5,545 nt of DNA from DASPTH01 sp046727575 (GTDB lineage Bacteria; Actinomycetota; Acidimicrobiia; IMCC26256; DASPTH01): the NCBI GenBank assembly GCA_046727575.1, contig JBKPCV010000003.1, positions 1-5,545 of the forward strand. The letters are read 5' to 3'. Positions 5,434 through 5,545 of this stretch are shown one piece after another. The notes below the pieces were generated by a model. It ran no database searches, was not told where the DNA came from, and worked only from the letters and a program-made list of their open reading frames with translations. Position 1 is the stretch's first letter, and the number at the start of each line of letters is the position of its first letter. A program made the translations under genes and the position numbers.

Positions 5434-5545
5434 AAAACGCCGCTTCGATTACCTGGACGACCGGGGTCTTCCCCCGCTCGGCGAGCACCGACGCCACGTC
5501 GAAGCGCAAGTTCGGTGCTCGATGGTGAGGATGGTCGGCGAGCCA
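5432..5545 (-). CDS. yraN: YraN/UPF0102 family protein, C-terminal 37 residues (5' part beyond window)
   Basis: On the minus strand the frame is open from the window edge (5545) to TAG at 5434-5432 and reads WLADHPHHRAPNLRFDVASV followed by LAERGKTPVVQVIEAAF. The pattern WLxxHP...(L/V)RFDVxxV...G.P.V..IE.AF is the usual C terminus of YraN (UPF0102), a small protein of predicted restriction-endonuclease-like (PD-(D/E)xK) fold whose role is unsettled. The catalytic part lies outside the window. Identification rests on a short stretch plus context: yraN normally stands next to yifB and dprA in actinobacteria. Here it points toward them rather than along with them. Confidence 0.78.
   Translation of the reverse strand, partial: WLADHPHHRAPNLRFDVASVLAERGKTPVVQVIEAAF

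Overview
The window is high-GC DNA (by eye about 70 %) with dense coding, GTG starts and Shine-Dalgarno sites of the GGAGG type. Gene content (a yraN / yifB / dprA / xerC / M23-peptidase neighbourhood plus a small HWHxxCW zinc-ribbon protein) points to an actinomycete-type bacterium, most likely Acidimicrobiia or a relative. That placement is inference from protein style and gene order, not from a marker gene.

Layout from left to right. Minus strand: a secreted LytM/M23-domain protein cut by the left edge (1-677) with a good sigma70-type promoter (737-765); a hairpin with duplicated arms (779-823); a XerC-type tyrosine recombinase (826-1755); a 100-residue unrecognised beta-rich protein (1836-2138). 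A 144-bp divergent spacer follows, with an inverted repeat that buries the yifB ribosome site. Plus strand: yifB/comM (2283-3791) overlapping dprA by 4 bp (3788-4918), then a 36-residue single-span membrane protein (4973-5083) overlapping a zinc-ribbon protein (to 5274). A 157-bp convergent spacer holds a hairpin and two copies of a 56-bp repeat (period 63 bp). The right edge carries the last 37 codons of a yraN (UPF0102) gene on the minus strand, too short for routine ORF calling.

Functionally this is a DNA-processing neighbourhood: YifB/ComM (AAA+ branch-migration helicase) and DprA (RecA loader on incoming single-stranded DNA) serve natural transformation and recombination, XerC resolves chromosome dimers at division, and the LytM-domain protein belongs to the envelope. 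I see no defence system, mobile element, CRISPR array, tRNA or rRNA. The most notable points are: the LytM protein keeps its predicted zinc ligands but has lost both catalytic histidines; the yifB-dprA block is inverted relative to flanking yraN and xerC, which in other actinobacteria are usually co-directional with it; and the yifB ribosome-binding site lies inside a 9-bp perfect inverted repeat.
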